The notes beneath the pieces were generated by a model. It was not told the origin of the DNA. It was given only the letters and a program-made list of their open reading frames with translations, and searched no databases. Position numbers and translations under genes: made by a program. Positions 46,296 to 55,439 of a DNA stretch of 64,000 nucleotides are shown one piece after another; position 1 is the stretch's first letter, and every line of letters begins with the position of its first letter. The stretch spans positions 186,001 through 250,000 of the forward strand of contig VRMN01000007.1 of the NCBI GenBank assembly GCA_008690995.1. The letters run 5' to 3'. Source of the DNA: Porphyridium purpureum (taxonomy: Eukaryota; Rhodophyta; Bangiophyceae; Porphyridiales; Porphyridiaceae).

Positions 46296-47219
46296 ATGGC
46301 GTTTGTGGGAGGAGCGGGAGTATGGGCAGCGGCGGCCGCGGGGAGGGGAGTAGGGGGTGCGCGGGTGTGCGCGCTCAGCAGGGATGGCGCGGAGCGGCGC
46401 GCGCGACACGCGCCCGTGCGCCACCGCGTGAGCCGCGTGAGCATGGCAAGGACCGAGACCGCGCAGGACACCCCCGTCAAGCTGATCGAGGGCGAGGACG
46501 GCGAGATGCAGTGGGAGAACAAGGGGCGCGTCATCAAGCCGAGCTTGGCGGAGAAGGAGAACATGTTTGTCGACGCGCTGTACTCGTTCTACGCAGGCAA
46601 GCCGCTCATGTCCAACGACGATTTCGACGCGCTCAAGGAGGACCTGTCCTGGCAGGGCAGCCAGACCGTCACGCTCAGCAGGGACGAGCTCACGCTCCTC
46701 GCCGCCGTGCGTTCCTACTCTGAGGGCACGCCCATCATGAACGACAAGGAGTTTGACGAGCTCAAGGATCGGCTGCGCAAGCAGGGCTCCAAGGCCGCGA
46801 TCCAGGTCGAGCCCAAGTGCTCCATCATTCAGCAGGCGTGCTGGAGCGACTGCGTCGAGGACAACACCCGCAAGACCGTGCTCTACCTGCCCGGCACCGG
46901 CATTGGCGCGCTGATCTGGGCCGTCGTCGCGTTCGAGTTTACGCCGCTGCGCGACGAGTCGCCGCTCATCTCGCTGCTCGTCGGTATGCCGTTCATCCTC
47001 CTCATCGGCAGGATTCTCACGGAAACCATCCTGCCCGATCCGCTCATCCTGCAGGGCAAGTGCCCCAACTGCGCGTCAGATCAGCACGTCTACTTTGGCA
47101 CCATCGCAACCGTCGAGGGCTACACGGACATGGCCGAAGTCGTCTGTACAAATTGCTCCAGCAAACTCACGCTCGACCGCGCGCAGCGCAGGTTCCGCCT
47201 CGACATGAGCAAAAAGTAG
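46296..47219 (+). CDS. PGRL1: PGRL1-like thylakoid protein
   Basis: Predicted 307-residue plastid membrane protein. It resembles PGR5-like 1, which with PGR5 mediates antimycin-sensitive cyclic electron flow from ferredoxin to plastoquinone around photosystem I. The first 50 residues (A/G/R/V-rich, no acidic cluster) fit a transit peptide. Two repeated blocks (DALYSFYAGKPLMSNDDFDALKEDLSWQGS and AVRSYSEGTPIMNDKEFDELKDRLRKQGS) match the paired N-terminal helices of PGRL1. Two membrane segments follow (about 193-213 and 222-245). The C-terminus has two CxxC pairs, CPNC (about 255) and CTNC (about 284), matching the redox or metal-binding cysteines of PGRL1. Further cysteines flank the first membrane segment (CSIIQQACWSDC). 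The ATG at 46296 is the first in the open frame. Confidence 0.88.
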   Translation: MAFVGGAGVWAAAAAGRGVGGARVCALSRDGAERRARHAPVRHRVSRVSMARTETAQDTPVKLIEGEDGEMQWENKGRVIKPSLAEKENMFVDALYSFYAGKPLMSNDDFDALKEDLSWQGSQTVTLSRDELTLLAAVRSYSEGTPIMNDKEFDELKDRLRKQGSKAAIQVEPKCSIIQQACWSDCVEDNTRKTVLYLPGTGIGALIWAVVAFEFTPLRDESPLISLLVGMPFILLIGRILTETILPDPLILQGKCPNCASDQHVYFGTIATVEGYTDMAEVVCTNCSSKLTLDRAQRRFRLDMSKK

Positions 47220-47623
47220 GCGCTCCGGACGTCCGTTCTGTTCGTTCGTTTTGTTTTTAATGTGGTCACCCTGACTCGCACGCCGTGGGTGCGAGTAGCA
47301 AGTGTGTCGGCAACACATTCCAACCTCCCCCTTTAAGAAACTTAGACTACGCCGGTGCCGCATGTGTAAAGAGCCGAGATCCGCATCCTTCCTGCTGCGT
47401 CGTTGTTCGACGAGGAGAATAAGAAAGAAAAAAAATTTCCATTGCTACCCACGCGCCATCGCTCCGACCCGAGCGGAGGCGCGCGCAGTAAGCGCGGCAA
47501 AGCTTGGCGTCCGCGTGCGCTCGCACGACGACTCACCGATAGCTGTAATCGTTCAGCAAGCTGCGGCCACGAGCGGCTGCGTCAGAGGGCGGCGACGCCA
47601 GCGCAAGGATCCTATCAATAGTC
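47220..47623. other. Interval between PGRL1 and the DEAD-box gene
   Basis: 404 bp between two genes on the same strand. A 24-base A-rich patch near 47418-47440 is the only notable feature. No gene was recognised. Confidence 0.5.
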
Positions 47624-49138
47624 ATGTCGTTTGCCGAGCTGGGCGTGAATGCGCAGCTGTGCCACGTTTTATCCGAGCTCGCAATGGTGACGCCGACGCC
47701 GATCCAGACGTCGCTGGTGCCGAGCATTCTCAGTGGGCGGAAGCATGTTGTTGGCGCCGCGCCGACGGGCGCCGGCAAGTCGGCTGCGTTCATGCTGCCA
47801 ATCTTGACGCGGCTGGCAGCCGAGCCGCGCGCGTTCTACGCGCTCATTCTGACGCCCACGCGCGAGCTCGCCGTGCAGCTGGACGAGCTCGCGCGCGCGC
47901 TGGGCGTGTTTATGCGTGCGCGTACCGCGCTGCTAGTGGGGGGCGGGGACGTCACCGCGCAGCGCGCCGAGCTTCATGCACGCCCGCATCTCGTGATTGC
48001 GACGCCGGGAAGAATGGCCGCGTTTCTACGAGATGATGATGATATCGAGGTCGACTCGAGCCATCTGACACGCTCGGTGAAGCGCCAGCTGCGCAAAGTT
48101 CGCGCATTGGTGCTGGACGAGGCCGACCAGCTGCTGATTCCCGACTTTGCCCAAGAGCTCCATATGATCATGGACTGTGTGCGGCAGCAAGACGCCGCAC
48201 CCGCCGGGTTTGTGCGGCAGACCGTGCTGGTGTCGGCCACCATGTCTGGCGTCATGCGCTCCTTGGTTGAGCAAGGTTGGCTGCAGAATGCAGATGTGTT
48301 CGACCATACCAACCCGGCGGCTCGAATGGCCGAACTGCAGCAGCTCGAACACTGGCATCTGCTGGTGCCGCAGCGCGTGAAAGAGGTCTACTTGGCATAC
48401 ATCCTTTTGAACGACATCGGCCTGCCGCGCTCGATGACTCAGGTCGAGTTGGAAAACGACAAAGCCGCCAACCGCCTAGGCCACAAACGGAAGCGCGAGC
48501 GCGCCGCGGCCGCAAAAATCATCTTTGTATCAACCTGCTTCATTGCAGAATGGCTGACTCTGACTCTCCAGGCGTTCGGGATGAACGCCGTGCGCCTGCA
48601 TTCGCGCATGCCGCCCAAGCACCGCACGCGCGCGCTGCACGAGTTTCGCGCAGGTCGCGCGGAAATTCTGGTGGCGACCGACCTTGCTGCGCGTGGGCTG
48701 GATATCCCGCACGTGCAGCTCGTTATCAACTATGACATACCGTCGAGCGGCGAAACGTACGTGCACCGCACGGGAAGGACGGCGCGCGCCGGTCGCGCCG
48801 GAACAGCGCTTTCTCTCGTCAGCGAGATGGACGTGCTTCGTTTCCATGCCGTCGAGGCGTTCCTCGGCGGTGACCATGGCACCAGCGGCGGGAACAGCAA
48901 TGGCACTCACAGCAAGAGCCTGAGTTCAGCAACCTCTTCCATCCCAGAACTTCGTGCTGGTATCGAAGAGGACGACGTCATGCAGAATCTCACTGCGGTC
49001 CTCAAGGCAAAACGTCTCGCGCGTGTGTCTCTGGCGCAGAGCGGCATGTGGGAAAAGCAGCTCATTCAGCACGGCAAGTCGCTTGAAAAGCAAAAGCGAC
49101 TGAATCGGCCGGGGCAGGCGCAGAATATGAATGGCTGA
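47624..49138 (+). CDS. DBP8: DEAD-box RNA helicase, Dbp8/DDX49-like
   Basis: Predicted 504-residue ATP-dependent RNA helicase. Motifs in order: Q-motif region FAELGVNAQLCHVLSELAMVTPTPIQ, motif I APTGAGKS, Ia PTRELA, Ib ATPGR, II DEAD (LVLDEADQLL), III SAT, IV region KIIFVSTC, V ATDLAARGLDIP and VI HRTGRTARAG. The spacing and the VGGGDVTAQRAELHARPHLVIATPGRMAAFL stretch resemble the Dbp8/DDX49 group, which works in small-subunit ribosome assembly in the nucleolus. An Asp-rich insertion (DDDDIEVDSSH) lies before motif II. The C-terminal tail is basic. The ATG at 47624 sits directly before the conserved N-terminus. Confidence 0.92.
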   Translation: MSFAELGVNAQLCHVLSELAMVTPTPIQTSLVPSILSGRKHVVGAAPTGAGKSAAFMLPILTRLAAEPRAFYALILTPTRELAVQLDELARALGVFMRARTALLVGGGDVTAQRAELHARPHLVIATPGRMAAFLRDDDDIEVDSSHLTRSVKRQLRKVRALVLDEADQLLIPDFAQELHMIMDCVRQQDAAPAGFVRQTVLVSATMSGVMRSLVEQGWLQNADVFDHTNPAARMAELQQLEHWHLLVPQRVKEVYLAYILLNDIGLPRSMTQVELENDKAANRLGHKRKRERAAAAKIIFVSTCFIAEWLTLTLQAFGMNAVRLHSRMPPKHRTRALHEFRAGRAEILVATDLAARGLDIPHVQLVINYDIPSSGETYVHRTGRTARAGRAGTALSLVSEMDVLRFHAVEAFLGGDHGTSGGNSNGTHSKSLSSATSSIPELRAGIEEDDVMQNLTAVLKAKRLARVSLAQSGMWEKQLIQHGKSLEKQKRLNRPGQAQNMNG

Positions 49139-49458
49139 AAGCGCTCGCGGCGACTGACGTACATGAATACGGCATGTTTGTGTGTGTGCGTGAGATGTCA
49201 ATGCTGGCTTTTGTGCTCGTGTTTATGCGTTCGACAAAACCTGCCTGTCTGACCATCCACACAGCTCGGCGATGCGGCTATTGTACATCTACAGCCGCGC
49301 CATAGAGGTCGCTCAAAAAGACTCCCTCGTGCGCATGAGCTTGGAACGCGGAGTTGCTGCGGAACAAAAATTCGTCAAGAAACAGCCCTTCTCTCGCGCG
49401 CAAGTGCATGGACAACATTAGATTTAGAAATTTCCCGTACGAGGCCAACCCGAAACGC
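49139..49458. other. Convergent interval between DEAD-box and SUMO-protease genes
   Basis: 320 bp holding the 3' ends of two convergent genes. No coding frame was recognised. Confidence 0.5.
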
Positions 49459-52032
49459 TCATGCATGTTGTTCTGCTACGTTCAACTCGGTGGTGCTCCT
49501 ATCTTGATCACGGCTGCATTCATCTTGTATTGTATCTCCGGGACTTGCGCTATGGCTCTCATGCTGGTCTTTGTCCTCCTCTGTACCTTCGCCTCGCTTC
49601 TCATCGCTCCCGTTTTGCTCCCGATACTCGGTGTGCTGCTCTTGCTGCAGCTGCTGCTTCGGGCTGGTCGTCGCCAGGTCGCCTTGAATCGACGCGAGCC
49701 CGAGGATCAAATCCTCGAGCTCCACTTTAAAGTGATCCACCATGTCATGTGTGTACCAGTCTTCGAGCGCGACGGCTTTCTTTCGGCGCTCCGGCGACCT
49801 GCCCATGTTCAGCAGTGCACGCTGCCGTCGGTGGTCACGGAAAAAGTACGTGATGGACATCATCAAGAAGAAACCGCAATCAATAAAATTGGACTGCTGC
49901 GGCACGTCCACGATAACCGTATCAATGCCGAGACAAGGCGATAAACGCTGTGTATGCGCCGCCTGGCCCGAGGTCTTCCCGCACAGGGCTTGAAGCTTGG
50001 TGAAATCGTCTGGCCGGCGGTGGCGCATCTCGTGCGCGATGTACTCTTCCAGCTGAGCGACATGAGCCGCATGGCTGTTGCCAGGTAACGAGTCGAACAC
50101 CAAAATTTGAGGACTGGCGCCGATGGCCGCAGTGTCAGGCGTGCGGCTGCTGTCATTGCTGTTCGCGCGAACCACAAGGAGATTCAGATTTGTGATCAGA
50201 TACAAGTTCCAGTGGGACTGTGAGCACACGGGCACAAAAACCACCTGCTTGGTAAATAAATCCACGTCTGATGTCCAGCGCCTCACGCCTTCGTAGTCAA
50301 TCAAAGGCGGCGGCGGATCTGAACGGCTACCGGCAAACCCATTCGCCAGACGGCTGTGCCGCCTTGTATCGTGCACCACATCGGGCAACGTGTCTTGCTT
50401 GGTCGCTTGCGAGCGAGTCAGGCGCGGAAAGAAGAACGAGCTGAAGAAATAAACGTCCTGCTGGCGGTCAGCACCCAGAATCACCCACCAATAAAACTTG
50501 AGGTAGAAATCAATCAGCGAGTCGTTTGCAAATTCGCCCGGCTTGATGCGGTCCAAGTCAGCGGGCAAAATGGGCACTGCACCTCGCTCGCCACTGAACG
50601 GAAACACAAGCACTGCTTTCTGCGCAGCGGCCGCATGGTCCTCGTCCGCGGTCCTCCCCTCTGTGGCAGCGGCAGGCGTGGCCGAACGAGTCGCCTCGCG
50701 TGAAGGCAAGGACGCGGCTTCTGTTCCTGTGTAATCTTCGCTTCCTTCGTCACCTTTTCGTTCTTGTCGGAGCTCTTCTGACAAGAGTGCAGCCTCTTTC
50801 ATATCAGTGACCTCCTTCCCGCGTAAATCGGACAAAGTACCATCGCACAAGTCGACAACCACGATCTCTGGTGACGGAGCATTCTGCGTCGCGGCACCAA
50901 CCCGTCTTTTTCCCTCCACGAACCCGGGGAGCTCGCGGCGCGACTGAGCATCAGTCGCAGCATAAACGCGTTTCCGCCTGACGGGCGGCTCAGAGTCTTC
51001 TTGTCCGTCCGAGCTCTCGGATATCGGCTGTGGGTTCTCCTGATGCTCCGGAACAATATGTGTCGAATCATCACCAGGAGCTTCGAGCCGGGTACGCGAG
51101 TAAGTACGGATTCTGTCCTGCCTGCGACCATTCTTCTGCGTGCCTGGGGAATGCTTCAGATTTCGTTTCTTTCCCCTCTCAGTCCCATCTTGAACGACGT
51201 CAATGTCCATCGCGTCTGCCGCCTGCTTCACATTTTCGTGCTTGAGCACCAACTTTTCTGCACTTTGTGGCAGCACCAAGCTTCGCCGCTTTGGTGTACT
51301 CTTACGTGAGCGCGGTGCATGCTCTGCTGTGGCCTTCGCGGTTGTACCATGAATCTCTTCGTCTGCGAGCTCCACCCACTCTAAATGTGACACGCCTGTG
51401 GCGAGCGCTTGTGTCGACGAGGCGGAAGCGGATAGCGACTTGCGCTTGCGTGGATCAGCACCAGGACTGCAAAGTATGGCTGGGCTTGCGCTGTGAAGTC
51501 TTGCAGGACTTTCACGTGCGGCGCTTGATCCATTTCCCGCTGGCGCTTGTCGTTCTCCGTTATCCGCGAGGACAGCTTCCGCCCGAGTCGGCTCAATCAA
51601 GCGCGGCACACTTGTCGCAGGTACAGGCTCATCCGCCCAAGTTTGCAGCGACCGCTTTGTGCCGGCTTTTCCTAGCCCGGAGACCCTCCGCTTCCGTCTC
51701 AAGTCGTCGCTCTCATGCTTGAACTTGTCAAATTCAAGTTTGGTCGCTGAGAAGTCGTCGTGCTTGTCTTCACCCGAAGAATCCCTATCCACTGCGGCTA
51801 CAGCACGCACACCTCTACCTCTCCTACTGGCGGTGCTTATCCACAAACCCGAACCCATCCGACCTGCATCCTCCGTCGCAGCGACGTCAGGGGCCGTCTT
51901 CTCACGGCCCTTCTTCCTCTTCTGCGTCGATTCCACCCGCGTTCTCACCTCTGCTGATCGCGAATCGGGCACCATTCGATCTGCCCTAAAAAACTGATCA
52001 GGAGGAACGCCTCCGCTCAGCCTTTCCCGCAT
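49459..52032 (-). CDS. SUMO-specific protease, Ulp2/SENP6-7-like
   Basis: Predicted 857-residue cysteine protease that removes SUMO from proteins. The C48 catalytic domain is C-terminal (about 510-800): FPFSGERGAVPILPADLDRIKPGEFANDSLIDFYLKFYW at its start, catalytic His in CSQSHWNLYLI, Asp in LVFDSLPG and Gln/Cys in PQQSNFIDCGFFLMM. An insertion separates the Asp and Cys segments, which is typical of the Ulp2/SENP6-7 branch. The N-terminal half is basic and low complexity with many K/R-R clusters, likely disordered and nuclear. The C-terminal tail is Q/E-rich. I used the ATG at 52032 because the next upstream ATG (52185) lies inside an AT-rich promoter-like patch; 52185 remains possible. Confidence 0.88.
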   Translation of the reverse strand: MRERLSGGVPPDQFFRADRMVPDSRSAEVRTRVESTQKRKKGREKTAPDVAATEDAGRMGSGLWISTASRRGRGVRAVAAVDRDSSGEDKHDDFSATKLEFDKFKHESDDLRRKRRVSGLGKAGTKRSLQTWADEPVPATSVPRLIEPTRAEAVLADNGERQAPAGNGSSAARESPARLHSASPAILCSPGADPRKRKSLSASASSTQALATGVSHLEWVELADEEIHGTTAKATAEHAPRSRKSTPKRRSLVLPQSAEKLVLKHENVKQAADAMDIDVVQDGTERGKKRNLKHSPGTQKNGRRQDRIRTYSRTRLEAPGDDSTHIVPEHQENPQPISESSDGQEDSEPPVRRKRVYAATDAQSRRELPGFVEGKRRVGAATQNAPSPEIVVVDLCDGTLSDLRGKEVTDMKEAALLSEELRQERKGDEGSEDYTGTEAASLPSREATRSATPAAATEGRTADEDHAAAAQKAVLVFPFSGERGAVPILPADLDRIKPGEFANDSLIDFYLKFYWWVILGADRQQDVYFFSSFFFPRLTRSQATKQDTLPDVVHDTRRHSRLANGFAGSRSDPPPPLIDYEGVRRWTSDVDLFTKQVVFVPVCSQSHWNLYLITNLNLLVVRANSNDSSRTPDTAAIGASPQILVFDSLPGNSHAAHVAQLEEYIAHEMRHRRPDDFTKLQALCGKTSGQAAHTQRLSPCLGIDTVIVDVPQQSNFIDCGFFLMMSITYFFRDHRRQRALLNMGRSPERRKKAVALEDWYTHDMVDHFKVELEDLILGLASIQGDLATTSPKQQLQQEQHTEYREQNGSDEKRGEGTEEDKDQHESHSASPGDTIQDECSRDQDRSTTELNVAEQHA

Positions 52033-52351
52033 GACGCGACCCACAAGGCCGTGTCTTTCTTCGTGTCGCTGTTGTTCGTGGCTCGCACACCCCGGCTTCA
52101 CGCCTGCACGACCCGTGTCTGTGACACACAGAGTGACATGTTCAAATGAGGCTTCCACTGTACTTTTATATATTACAATAACCATGTTTTTTATATTAAA
52201 GTTCGTTTTTGGAGGATGCAAAGTGTCCCGGACGGACAGACATGGGTTGGAGGCTTTGAGCGTGTGAGGGCGACAGGAGAGGGAGACGACAGAGATCTCG
52301 CGTGTGTCGACGCTGAGTGAGGTTTGAAGTGGGTGACTGAGCGCGTTGACA
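52033..52351. promoter_or_regulatory. Shared promoter region of SUMO protease and prolidase
   Basis: 319 bp between divergent starts. An AT-rich patch at about 52160-52205, with TTTATATATTA at its left edge, stands out from GC-rich flanks and could hold the core promoter. Confidence 0.45.
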
Positions 52352-53938
52352 ATGTCCGCCACGACGCTCGATGGTGTGTTTAGTATGGGGCAGCGCACGT
52401 TGCGTGTGCCATACGCCCTTCATGCCGAAAACCGTCAGAGGTTGGTGAAACGGCTGGTCGAGCGTGCATTGCCGACGGTCGGGGCGGCAGATCATGATCA
52501 TTGGGTGCTACTGGAAGGTGGGAAGGCAACCACAAGGCATGCGACAGACCATGAACATGTTTTTCGGCAAGAGTCGTTTTTTCAGTGGTGTTTTGGAGTG
52601 CGAGAGCCTGACTTTTATGGCGCCTTGCTGCTGTCGGGCGAGTCGTACTTGTTTGTTCCGCGAATGCCGACAGAGTATAGCATCTGGATGGGCGCGCTTC
52701 CTACCAACGCGCAGCTCCAGACAACGTATGGTGTCGACCATGTCATGTACATCGACGAGATGAAGCAGTGCCTTTTGGACCGAGGACCCGGCAAACACGT
52801 CACGCTGCACGTCATGCATGGCGTCAATTCAGACTCGGGCAATACGCACGCGCCTCCATCTGTGGTGAGCGATTGGATCACGCAGCCAGATAAATCCTTC
52901 AGTCCAGTCACTGTAGACGCTTCGTCCTTGCTTTTTGAGGAGATGAGCGCGTGCCGAAGCATCAAGACGGAAGCCGAGCTTCGCGTCATGCGATACGCGT
53001 CGCTCGTATCTTCACGCGCGCACGTCAAGTGCATGCAACTCGTAAAGCCAGGTATGTGTGAGTACGAACTTGAGGCTGCATTCTTGCACTCTGCGTACTC
53101 GGAGGGTGGCTGCCGTCATGTCAGCTACACGTGCATTTGTGCTGGCAGCGGCGCCAACTCGGCTATCCTGCACTACGGCCACGCGGCACGTCCCAATGAT
53201 GGCCTCATTGGACGGGACAGTATGCTGCTCATGGACATGGGCGCTGAGTATCACTGCTACGCGTCTGACATTACGTGCAGCTACCCGGCCAGCGGCACAT
53301 TCTCGCCCATTCAAAAAGTCGTGTACACTGCCGTGCTCGACGCGTCCAAAACCGTGCTGACCGCTTTACGACCAGGCGCGAGCTGGCTCGACATGCACAT
53401 ACTCGCGGAGCGTGTGATCCTGTCCCATCTTTTGGAGCACAATATCGTGAAAGGCGGCTCTCTGGATGAACTCGTAGAGGCCCGCGTTGGCGCGCTCTTC
53501 ATGCCACACGGTATGGGACACCTGATCGGTTTGGATACGCACGACGTGGGCGGCTACCTGACTAAGAACCCACCACGCTCGACACTGCCAGGTCTCAAGT
53601 CACTGCGTACTGCGCGGTTGCTTGAGGAGCATATGGTCGTGACCGTCGAGCCGGGATGCTACTTTGTGCACGCCCTGCTTGATGCGTCCGTACCTCTGAG
53701 CGAGGAGTACGTCAATTTGCGTAAGTTTCTCAACCTCGAGAAGCTCAGGGATGAGCTGGATCTAGTTGGCGACGGCAAAGGGTGGGGTGTGAGGATCGAA
53801 GACGTCGTGCACATCACTGCTGACGGCTACGAGCTCTTGTCCTGTGTGCCACGCGAGATTGAAGACGTTGAGGCCGTAATGAGTGGCAAATCATGGCCGG
53901 CGTTGGATGCGAAATGGCAATCCATGTTACAAAACTGA
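52352..53938 (+). CDS. PEPD: Xaa-Pro dipeptidase (prolidase)
   Basis: Predicted 528-residue cytosolic metallopeptidase that splits dipeptides ending in proline, so releasing proline for reuse. The N-terminal half is the creatinase/prolidase-type domain. The C-terminal pita-bread fold carries the dinuclear metal site: Asp residues in MDMGAEYHCYASDITCSYP, His in HGMGHLIGLDTHDVGG, and two Glu in TVEPGCYF and RIEDVVHITADGYELL. The HxxGxxxGLxxHD motif is complete. Length matches eukaryotic prolidases (about 490 residues) with a slightly longer N-terminus. An ATG at 52352 opens the frame. Confidence 0.95.
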   Translation: MSATTLDGVFSMGQRTLRVPYALHAENRQRLVKRLVERALPTVGAADHDHWVLLEGGKATTRHATDHEHVFRQESFFQWCFGVREPDFYGALLLSGESYLFVPRMPTEYSIWMGALPTNAQLQTTYGVDHVMYIDEMKQCLLDRGPGKHVTLHVMHGVNSDSGNTHAPPSVVSDWITQPDKSFSPVTVDASSLLFEEMSACRSIKTEAELRVMRYASLVSSRAHVKCMQLVKPGMCEYELEAAFLHSAYSEGGCRHVSYTCICAGSGANSAILHYGHAARPNDGLIGRDSMLLMDMGAEYHCYASDITCSYPASGTFSPIQKVVYTAVLDASKTVLTALRPGASWLDMHILAERVILSHLLEHNIVKGGSLDELVEARVGALFMPHGMGHLIGLDTHDVGGYLTKNPPRSTLPGLKSLRTARLLEEHMVVTVEPGCYFVHALLDASVPLSEEYVNLRKFLNLEKLRDELDLVGDGKGWGVRIEDVVHITADGYELLSCVPREIEDVEAVMSGKSWPALDAKWQSMLQN

Positions 53939-53996
53939 GCTGATTGCTGCAGAAGCGCTCGCGCACCTTGAAACACGCCGAAAGAGGCATCACCAG

Positions 53997-55439
53997 CTAG
54001 GCATAGCGATCAGTGAGGGCGTTGGCAAGCACTGAAAACTCACCCCGGGCATTAAAGCGTAGAGCGAATGAGCGTTTTGTCAAGCTCTCACTTAGCTGAC
54101 TGCGGCCGAGGCTCCACTCCAGTTCACTCCACAAGTCCAGCGTCTTCCAGTCCGTTGGCCGTAATTTGAGCGCGCGCTGGAAACTCCTTCGTGCGACAGC
54201 TGGCTGCCCGAGTGCACGCATGACACATGCATGATGGCTCCACAACATGGCATCGTTAGTATCCGCACGCAAGGCTCGCTCGACGATTCTTCGTGCGCGA
54301 CGAGGGTTGCGCCCTGCCTCGAGCTCAAATATGCTCCACGCGTGGAGGAGCTTAATATCCGTTCCATGCGACTGGATGCGAGCCGCGCGCTCAAAGTACC
54401 GGCGAGCCCGATGGAGGTCCCGCTCTCCGCCACATTTCCAGTACGCCATTGCCAGTGCGAGTAAAACGTGCGTATTCCTTGGGGCACAACTTTTAGCATG
54501 TTCCAGTACATGCACAGCTTGGTCGTGTTCTCCGCGCTGACCATGCAACCGCGCCAGCTGATGCAGTGCATATACACTATTTTCACCTTGCCTCGAACGC
54601 AGGATAGCTCGTGCGCAACGTTCAGCCTCGTCCTCGTTCCCACGCTGCAGCTGGACGTCACTCATCAAAGACAACATGCGGATTTTCTGCATCGGATCTC
54701 GCTTGCACTCATCCAGCATCAAGCCTTGTTCGAGCACTTCCATCGCCCGATCTAGAAAAGGAATAGGAGGCGAGTGGTCTTGTACGCCGGTCTTCATGTA
54801 CGTCTGGTTGCGAGAGTGAGAGCGGCGGGTCTGCTGGTGTCGATGCCTCGCCAGCAGAACGCGCGCAAGGAGTGTATACATGCCAGAATGGCTTGGATAT
54901 TGAATCATCATCTCATCCAGAATCTGCTCAGCGTCGGCAAAGTGGCCTGACTCATACTCGGCCATCGCCAGCGCATGCTGCAGAAACGCCGCATGCTTCG
55001 GACGCACGTGGGTGAGGGCGAGGCGCAGAATCCGCCGTTTCGCGCGCATGTTTGTGCTATACGTCGAAGCCAGCGCCTGCCACGCCTTACCATACGTCCT
55101 TGAAACTTCAATTGCGCGCTTGTACGCCAAACGCGCTCGCCGCACCTGGTTATCTTCCTGACGCGCGCGGCTCCGCTGACCCGATGCTGATGCGTTCCGA
55201 CGCTTCAACACGGCACCTTTCGAGTCGTTCACCACGGCACGCGCCACCGACTTGCCCGCTTCCAGTCGCTTTCCTGCTTCCACCAACCGCCGCACATTTC
55301 TCGCCGTGCGCGCCGAGTCCATACCACGCTTCTGCGCTGGGCGAGTCGCGCATGCCGCAGCTTCCATGCGCCCATGGGACATCGATACTCTCAGGGTTGC
55401 GACATACCCATACGACGCCGCGCATCGCATGGTTGTCAT
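53997..55439 (-). CDS. TPR/HAT repeat protein, possibly organellar RNA-related
   Basis: Predicted 480-residue helical-repeat protein. Residues from about 85 to the end are made of consecutive 34-residue-like helix pairs, for example ARLAYKRAIEVSRTYGKAWQALAS, AVARRSFQRALKLRPTDWKTLDLW and RARRYFERAARIQSHGTDIKLLHAW. The mix of TPR and HAT-like spacing resembles the Mbb1/HCF107-type factors that stabilise plastid mRNAs, but splicing and processing factors have similar repeats. The N-terminus (about 45 residues, R/A/S/T-rich, with several Met) fits a transit peptide. An R/S/H/Q-rich loop interrupts the repeats at about 200-220. The ATG at 55439 is used. Function is tentative. Confidence 0.75.
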   Translation of the reverse strand: MTTMRCAASYGYVATLRVSMSHGRMEAAACATRPAQKRGMDSARTARNVRRLVEAGKRLEAGKSVARAVVNDSKGAVLKRRNASASGQRSRARQEDNQVRRARLAYKRAIEVSRTYGKAWQALASTYSTNMRAKRRILRLALTHVRPKHAAFLQHALAMAEYESGHFADAEQILDEMMIQYPSHSGMYTLLARVLLARHRHQQTRRSHSRNQTYMKTGVQDHSPPIPFLDRAMEVLEQGLMLDECKRDPMQKIRMLSLMSDVQLQRGNEDEAERCARAILRSRQGENSVYALHQLARLHGQRGEHDQAVHVLEHAKSCAPRNTHVLLALAMAYWKCGGERDLHRARRYFERAARIQSHGTDIKLLHAWSIFELEAGRNPRRARRIVERALRADTNDAMLWSHHACVMRALGQPAVARRSFQRALKLRPTDWKTLDLWSELEWSLGRSQLSESLTKRSFALRFNARGEFSVLANALTDRYA

